Assembly: GCA_017591395.1 (NCBI GenBank)
Contig: WEDG01001090.1
Location: 124,001-188,000 of the forward strand
Origin: Schistocephalus solidus
Taxonomy: Eukaryota; Platyhelminthes; Cestoda; Diphyllobothriidea; Diphyllobothriidae
Direction of reading: 5' to 3'
Length of the DNA stretch: 64,000 bases
Part shown: piece after piece, positions 57,810-64,000 of the stretch
How positions within the stretch are numbered: the first letter of the stretch is position 1
Layout of the letters: each line of letters opens with the position of its first letter
Notes under the pieces: model-generated
Databases searched by the model: none
What the model was told of the DNA's origin: nothing
What the model saw: the letters and a program-made list of their open reading frames with translations, nothing else
Position numbers and translations under genes: made by a program

Positions 57810-58420
57810 CCCACATACGGGCTTGCCAAATGGTTATTTCAGAAGCTGAAATTCCTCCCAGTGGGCTGATTAATGACAGTTTGCCTGGTGAAAAATTTCT
57901 GCAAAAAATGCAAACTGTCACAACTGAACCCGATTAGAGGATATTAACGTCTTATGTTACCTTACTGGTCATGTTCCTGTCACAGGCTCTTGCTCACGAC
58001 ACACTCACTGACTTTTTACGCCAAAATTACGGTGAGAGCAAGGGTAAGCTGACAACTGAAAAATTTCATCGAACACATTGAGCATTGTCTCAAGTCATTC
58101 TTCACTTTCGAAGGGATCACATATGAGCAAATTGAGGGCACTCCGATGGGGTTCCGAATCGCTGGTTTCATTGTGGAGGTGGTTCTGAAAAAAACTCGAG
58201 AGACAGCTGTTCAAAGAATACAAACCCACATTTTTGGTACTTTACTTTGAAGACACCATCGTGGTCACCGTCCAGGATCGAATCATCCATTATAAAGAGC
58301 GATTGAACTTGATTTCACCTGATCTACAGGTCACGATGGAAGACGTAGAGGGCATACTTCTATTCTTAGATGTTCAAGTCTGCCGAAACCCGGACAGCAA
58401 AATGGTGATGTAAGTATACT
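57810..58420 (+). pseudogene. PLE 5, RT part (continues at 61300)
   Basis: Plus strand: TTPTYGLAKWLFQKLKFLPV; later VLSQALAHDTLTDFL; FEGITYEQIEGTPMGFRIAG followed by FIVEVVLKKTRE (motif B of PLE RTs); a damaged motif C (PHFWYFTLKT.. in place of F..RYVDDTF); and ILRCSSLPKPGQ or, in another frame, LDVQVCRNPDSKMVM. Interrupted at about 58420 by microsatellite and LINE sequence. Confidence 0.75.
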
Positions 58421-58421
58421 G

Positions 58422-58470
58422 AAGAGTGTGTGTGTGTGAGATAAAGAGAGTGAGAGAGAGACCAAGACCA
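58422..58470. repeat. (GT)n / (GA)n microsatellite
   Basis: GTGTGTGTGTGTG followed by GAGAGTGAGAGAGAGACC at the start of the LINE tail. Confidence 0.85.
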
Positions 58471-59340
58471 AAAGAGCGGCACGAAAGTCACCACCGCCCC
58501 GGACCAACATCGCTAATGCCCAGGCCCTTCCAACATGCCCGCGCTGTCACCGCACCTTCCACGCGCGAATCGGCCTAGTCAGACATCTTTGGACGCAATG
58601 TACCATTAGTCCGAAAATTCGAAATTCTACGTCAACTTCTGCCAACCCTCCTTCGGACTCCCCCACCCTCACCCCTGGCATCAATTCCATAAGTCCCACA
58701 ATCATCGAGACCACATCACAATGCTCAGCACGTGTTAACCCCAGCTTTACCACCACCGCCGCCGCCAGCACCACTACCACCATCAGCGATGGGGACTCTC
58801 TCCTTAACTGTCCGCATTGCGACCGCACATTCAACTCACGCAATGGCATGGTCGGTCACTTGCGAATCCATCGTACAGAGACTGGTGAACCAGTGCCTGG
58901 AGCTCCAACACCCAGCAGAGATCGCCGCCTCCGCTGCCCTCACTGTATTTGCGCATTTACTGATCGCATGGGCCTATTCGGTCACATGCGCATCCATGAC
59001 AGTGGATGTCATGGATATCGACAACACCGATACCCCATGCACACCCTCCGCTCCAGCCATTCTAACCGCAACCACCACCCCACTACCATGAATGACCCAC
59101 CCCCTCAGCCGCTTCCGATTTTTCCTGCCCACACTGCGCCCGCAAATTCAACCAACGCATCAGCTTGATCGGTCGCCTGCGAATCGATCGCATGGAGGCT
59201 GGCGAACCAGCGCCTGGGGCTCCGGCAGACAGTCGTCGTGCCCGCCTCCACTGCCCTCACTGCTCCCGCACATTCACACACCACATAGGCCTATTCGGAC
59301 ACATGCGCATTCAAAAAAACCTGCGGTAAACATACGGAGG
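58470..59340 (+). pseudogene. LINE A-type 3' tail with C2H2 zinc fingers
   Basis: Begins TKTKRAARKSPPPRTNIANA, which would follow the [11 protein letters not shown] end of LINE A. Then finger-like units CPRCHRTFHARIGLVRHLWT, CPHCDRTFNSRNGMVGHLRI-H, CPHCICAFTDRMGLFGHMRI-H, and, after frame changes, CPHCARKF..R.SLIGRLRI and CPHCSRTFTHHIGLFGHMRI. Spacers repeat TGEPVPGAP. The fingers lie in two or three frames, so it is decayed. In this family the fingers probably bind nucleic acid during retrotransposition (inference); this is not a host transcription factor. Confidence 0.78.
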
Positions 59341-59399
59341 CTAACCTACATCAGTGCACACTAACAACACCAATACATTGACAATACCCTCACAATCAC

Positions 59400-60890
59400 C
59401 ATGTACCTGACTATATCACGGTGTCCTAGAAACCGTGGCTTGGAAGGCTGCCAATCTGACGCTCACACCAGACGACGCCGTCGGCTCAGTGTATGTGCTG
59501 TGTGTAGCTGACCAGTGGACTGGGAGTCAGACGTCGACGGCTGCTCCGTATCCCCTGAGTTAGTGAAACCTGGTGTGTGCGTTTTGGGGGCAAGGTCGTG
59601 CTGTGGCGTGCGATGACAGGTACGCCAATCCGTCAGCCAATGCGTGCACTCCAACATCAGGCAACTGAACGGCTCTAACAGTGGTCTGATTGTTGGGATG
59701 GAGGAGAGAGTGAGGTCGAGAGCTCAGCGCATTTTCCTGACTATGAACAATCTGACGCGCTTGAAACTATCACGGTGCGCTAAAAGCCATGGCTTGGAAG
59801 GTTGCCAACTGACGGGATAACACGAACCGCATGGTCAGCCCAATGTGTGTTCAGTGTGAAGTGGCTGAATGGCGGACTGAGAGTTAGGATGCAATGGCTC
59901 CTTCTTAATTTGGCCTTTATTGCACTCCCACTCCGTGGGATCCGAGCTAGGTGTGGTGGTACGCCGAGGGGCGGCTCCGGCCGCGCCAGCCACCTGCGCC
60001 CTTTCCCAGCTGCGGTCTTCTTGACTGTGTCATGAGACCAGGCTCTGGGGGGAGGAGAAAAGAGTGAGGTAGCGATAAGCGCCATGTGTTTAAAGTTTGC
60101 CAACTGACAATTATACTCAAACCTCGCAATCTGTCCAATTTGTGTTGTGTGGAGGGGCTGACTGGTGGTCTGTGAGTCAGGCTGCGACGGCTCGTTCTCT
60201 ACGTGACCTTTGGCTATCTCACACTGTGAGATAAGAGCCGATCAACCCTTCTGTTGTGTGAAATCCTGGTGCTGTGTTTGATGTCCAGGTCATGTACGTA
60301 GTAAACGTAGGCGAGGTCACTAGCAGCTGCGCCCAATTCCGCCTCGGAAAACTGACCGGCTCGGATAGTGGTTTGACTTTGGGGGTGGGGGAGAGAGTGA
60401 GGTTGACAGCTCAGCGCATGTTCCTCACTATAAACAATCTGACACGCTTGAAACTATCACGGTGCACTAAAAGCGATGGCTTGGAAGGTTGCCAACTGAC
60501 GGAATAAATCGGAACGCGTGGTCAGCCCAATGTGTGTTTTGTTTGAAGTGGTTGACTGATGGACTGAGAGTCAGACTGCAATGGCTCCTTCGAAATGTGA
60601 CCTTTATGGCACTCCCACTCCGTGGGATCCGAGCCAGGTGTGGTGGTACGCCGAGGGGCGGCTCCGGCCGCGCCAGCCACCTGCGCCCTTCTCCCAGCTG
60701 CGGTCTTCTTTGACTGTGTCATGAGACCAGGCTCAGGTGGGAGAGGAGGAGCGAGTGCGGTAGCTGCAGCGCAAGGCTACTATCACTTAAAACTAATTCA
60801 CGTGCAATTCACCGTCCATGCACTACCCTTCTATAGAGCATACGGTGGACATCGTCGAAAACGACGGTCGAACTGTCGAGAGAGAGAGAG
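59400..60890 (-). repeat. GC-rich dispersed repeat family A (orientation 2, about 2 units)
   Basis: Inverted relative to 13980-14870. GGCGGCTCCGGCCGCGCCAG appears at about 59965 and 60658; CTCCCACTCCGTGGGATCCG at about 59926 and 60612; CTTGAAACTATCACGGTGC at about 59760 and 60447. At least two tandem units of roughly 690 bp. Confidence 0.78.
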
Positions 60891-60910
60891 TGAGAGAAAG
60901 AGAGCGATAG
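60880..60910. repeat. (GA)n microsatellite
   Basis: GAGAGAGAGAGTGAGAGAAA followed by GAGAGCGA. Confidence 0.8.
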
Positions 60911-60914
60911 GCCT

Positions 60915-60985
60915 TATTTCAGTTAAGTTTTTTCAGTTTATTGAGGGAACTATAGGTAAATGCCTTTGAGCTGCCTATTGATTTC
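60915..60985 (-). repeat. LINE 3' end signature (minus orientation)
   Basis: Complement reads CAGCTCAAAGGCATTTACCT, then TAGTTCCCTCAATAAACTGA, as at the 3' ends of LINEs C and E. No coding part follows. Confidence 0.65.
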
Positions 60986-61299
60986 ATTTCAAAATTTTCA
61001 GCAAACAGCCCTCTATCCGTTGGGAATCAATCGGTACGCGAAATAGAGAGCACTGGAAGGAAACAGAAGATAGATATCAGCCAAAAGCTGCAACGGTAGA
61101 CATCATGAACGGTCGTTCGTGAACGCGTCGTAAAATTGCGCCAGATTTTCTTCGAACGCTGCAGGCATTTTTTGCAAATGGCTTTCTTATCGTAATTAAT
61201 ATAAACAATTAATGGTAATTAGCCGTATTAATTGATGTATATGGGCTAGTCAATGTTAATTTTTAATAAATTTCACAGGTTAATGGATGAGGAAAAAAA
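60986..61299. other. No recognisable feature
   Basis: AT-rich stretch between the LINE 3' end and the resumed PLE. Confidence 0.45.
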
Positions 61300-62015
61300 G
61301 GGTGCCCTCAATTCAAAAGACCGACGAATATGTTGCGAATGCTCAGGGAAAAAGCAATCATCCGCTGTAACTCAAGCGAAGTTGTGTAAACACACTATAG
61401 CAACGAGTTAAAAACGCCCTGTAGCCTGCCAGCCATCAAACGGGACGAGATACAGATTCTTCGGTAGCTTTTCACGACCAGCGGCTATTCACGAGCGTTC
61501 ATTTAACGGAATCAAGTGCCACAAAAACAGAACGAAGAGCCTTGTAAACCAAAATCATGGCGAGCATTCCATATATGAAATCGGTCTTCAAAACCGCGAC
61601 TGGGTTTCTCGCGCCTCTTGAAATAGGAAATGCTCACAGGCCCATCTCAACAATCCGTCAACAAGTGATGCGAACAAAAAGCCCTACCACTAAGTAGAAA
61701 AAGTCGCTTGTTGTCTACCGACTTCTGTGTAGCTGTAAGATGCGCAAATATGTTAGAGAAAACTGTCAACATCTTCAAACGCGAATGCACGAACACCATT
61801 TGGGTGTACGAAGGTAAGACCCATAGTCAGAGGTGGCAACCTGCCCCATGCAGGTGGGCCACGTCTTCAACTTTGAAGCCGTTGAAATCGTGGGCTGGAG
61901 CGAATATCACACTTCAAGGCAGGTAAAAGAAGCCTGGATGTTCACCGACCACTTAGTCAACCACCAAATTAATTTTCCCGCCACCTATTTGGTTTTACGA
62001 ACATTCCTTAATTTA
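61300..62015 (+). pseudogene. PLE 5, RT end + GIY-YIG endonuclease (continuation)
   Basis: Plus strand, in several frames: FKRPTNMLRML (PLE: VYRKPTNT..L), SNHPL-stop-LKRSCVNTL, SGYSRAFI, MASIPYMKSV, AHRPISTIRQQVMRTKSPTT, LVVYRLLCSCKMRKYVRENC (GIY-YIG N terminus, degraded), LQTRMHEHHLGVRR, then VGHVFNFEAVEIVGWSEYHT and KEAWMFTDHLVNHQINFPAT. These follow the PLE 2 GIY-YIG order exactly. Confidence 0.72.
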
Positions 62016-62309
62016 GAATTTAGAATTTATATTTGGTAAGCACCGGCTAGGCACTGTCATGAAAGGGGAACGTCAGGGCAAAAACATTCGAGGCCGCCAA
62101 TTATCTCCGCAACCAACGAGGATGAGGAAGAAACAAGCCGAAATGAAGGGCGGGTCGACTCAAACACACAACCTGTCAACGGGGGTGGCGGTGGCGACGA
62201 AGCTATGCTGAGATGCGTGTTCAAAAGGCACAAGGCAAAGAGTGGCTTTCTATGAGATTGGTGAGCATGACTCTCCAGTCCCTGAAGATATTTTGATGTA
62301 AAAAATACC
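62016..62309. other. No recognisable feature
   Basis: Contains a duplicated TTAGAATTTAGAATTTA at 62012-62030; otherwise unrecognised. Confidence 0.4.
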
Positions 62310-62529
62310 CGAAACTTCAGACACCTATTAAACATCTCCCTGTTAACAACTTTTTCTTTTGAATGTCCAATGCTATGCGGAAATCAATAAACACGACATT
62401 TACCTTGAATTCCTTATATACAGCCCTGGTCCAGACCTCCAGACCAGTTAGCATATTTGAGGGACAGGGGCAGAGCGCTTTCTGTGACTCTTCAGCTAAT
62501 ACGTTCACGAGGCTTTCCTTTAGACACAC
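62310..62529 (-). pseudogene. LINE RT motif-A fragment, relative of 45430-45629
   Basis: Minus frame ESLVNVLAEESQKALCPCPS, MLTGLEVWTRAVYKEFKVNV and VFIDFRIALDI. It matches the pattern KAL..CPS..LT.L.V...A....FKVN...IDFR..LD of the fragment at 45.5 kb, and belongs to a LINE RT. Confidence 0.55.
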
Positions 62530-63696
62530 AATTTCGTTTCTGTGCTTTCTTCTTCTGTGAATTTACTCATAAGTCTTGGAAGCGCAAATACTGGACACTG
62601 CTGTTCGTCGGCACTCGAACGAAGTTCTAAAAGTGCATATTTTTGCGAAATTTTTAACGTTTTTCCTTAGATTCGGCAAATATTTTGGGAAGGCATGTGC
62701 TTTGGAGTGTTGGAAAAGTTTTCGGCATTTCCATTAGGTCTTTTTTTACGACATGTTCTTACAGCATCAAGCAGCCAGCTAACATAGCCACCCAGGTGTA
62801 CGGGTGCTTTCTCGAAAGACGCTTGCATGAGTTGTCAACATGCTTAGTGTGGTTGGATGACGATGAGGGAGTAGCATGGCTTGTAAACTGTCCCAGCAAT
62901 CTATCACTATCTTCCACAAGGGGTGGGTTTTATCTACTCAGCCTTCAGATAATGTGAAACTTAGTGGAGATTGACCGAGCGTACTGACATGTGTGTCACC
63001 TACCAACATACAATATCACCTTTTTAGTGTCTTTGAGGACCTAATTACGACGTTTTTTTCGCTCTTCCTCCATGTAGATAATTAATACCTCAGTTTTAGA
63101 AGACACTCCATTGAGTGGAACACTTTGCGATGCCATTTTTAAATACGTCTCCGTTAACATTGATTTTTTATTATTTTCTTATACCTCAACCACACACTGC
63201 CAGTTCATAATGATCCCTTTTTGACAATGGAAATTTCTTTAAGCTCATACTCATGGAGTTCATGTCTTATGAGGCAAACTTTACCACAAAGGTGTTCTGC
63301 TGTGGAATTTTTTAACGTCAAAACTGTGGCGATGGTGGTCGCCATCTGATTTTTTAACATAGGCAGCGTATTGTGGTCCAAGAAACACAAGCGGCGGGCC
63401 ATGATGATGGCTAACAACCAGCAGTAAGGGTGCTTAAAAGTGACCTCACTGCAAAATGTCTGACAAATGATGCGAAAAGCAGAGATAACTAAAAAGCTCT
63501 GTAGCTCATGCGCAATTTGGGCATGGACATCAGGACCAGATATGACCCAGTATAACATAAACAATTAATTTTCCTCTATAAAGATATTCGCAGGCTGGTG
63601 CCGGACACACAAGACGATGACAACCTGCTGACCAGACAGAGAAAGTCAGCCTTATTGTCACAGATATTGTGTAGGCCTAGAACAGATGATGGCATG

Positions 63697-63697
<1 letters not shown>
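62530..63697. other. No recognisable gene
   Basis: Frame 63564-63205 (-) is open for 119 codons and is cysteine/histidine containing, but I do not recognise it. Confidence 0.4.

Positions 63698-63760
<63 letters not shown>
63698..63760. repeat. (TA)n microsatellite
   Basis: About 62 bases of perfect TA. Confidence 0.97.
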
Positions 63761-63762
<2 letters not shown>

Positions 63763-64000
63763 TCGTCGTCGAGTAGGCCGAAACAACTAACATCACCAGC
63801 CTCAATTTAATAACCAACTGTTATTATTTATTACTTAAACTGTTTATGGAAATGCTGGGGCCTGCTGCCTTGTCAGCTGTATAAACCCTTTTATGCCAGC
63901 AGGTGAAAAAAGACGTAGCCACCGAGAAAACTCAGCTGGTGGGCATTTACGCTCGGTTAACGGACATGCATGCTCGGTAAGTGTCCCTGAAATAAGTCCG
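63761..64000. other. No recognisable feature
   Basis: Short end of the window, nothing identified. Confidence 0.4.

Noticed and set aside
58732..59168. A host C2H2 zinc-finger transcription factor
   Set aside because: The fingers follow LINE C-terminal sequence, lie in several frames and recur with decayed LINE copies.

Overview
The window looks like flatworm nuclear DNA, most likely a diphyllobothriidean tapeworm (Spirometra / Dibothriocephalus / Schistocephalus type). The evidence is a spliced animal gene with one very small intron, many Penelope-like elements (PLEs), LINEs that encode endonuclease, reverse transcriptase and C2H2 fingers, a decayed Ty3/Gypsy element, tRNA-derived SINEs and long (TA)n tracts. 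The species assignment is an inference from element families. No rRNA, CRISPR, operon or bacterial feature is visible.

Only one host gene can be supported. On the minus strand, 42885 down to 23221, ten coding exons spell an L-type amino acid transporter light chain (SLC7 family). The exon phases agree at every junction and give 494 codons plus a stop. There is one discrepancy: exon 1 carries one base too many near 42577-42588, which is either an assembly error or an inactivating frameshift. Intron 1 is only 32 nt. The other introns are filled with transposons: intron 3 holds a PLE, intron 4 a decayed LINE, intron 6 a SINE, intron 8 a short dispersed repeat, and intron 9 a PLE bordered by inverted repeats that carry hammerhead-ribozyme motifs.

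Layout: 1-2390, mostly unrecognised, with a TTAGGG-like MITE candidate. 2393-3740, a tandem array of a 305-bp tRNA-derived SINE. 3741-9719, a LINE split by a 3-kb PLE with a 10-bp target duplication. 9719-11811, (TA)n tracts surrounding a second PLE. 11.8-15.6 kb, dispersed repeats and a SINE. 15.7-19.1 kb, a decayed Ty3/Gypsy element. 19.1-23.2 kb, unrecognised. 23.2-42.9 kb, the transporter gene. 44.3-49.3 kb, a plus-strand LINE interrupted by a minus-strand LINE. 51.6-57.4 kb, a second such nest, holding the best-preserved LINE (ORF1 plus ORF2). 57.8-62.0 kb, a plus-strand PLE interrupted by a LINE C2H2 tail and GC-rich repeats. 62.0-64.0 kb, an RT fragment, unrecognised sequence and a (TA)n tract.

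The most interesting signals are the PLE hammerhead motifs at both inverted ends of two elements, one of them in sense orientation in the last intron of the transporter gene, and the nested insertions whose removal rejoins the interrupted reading frames.
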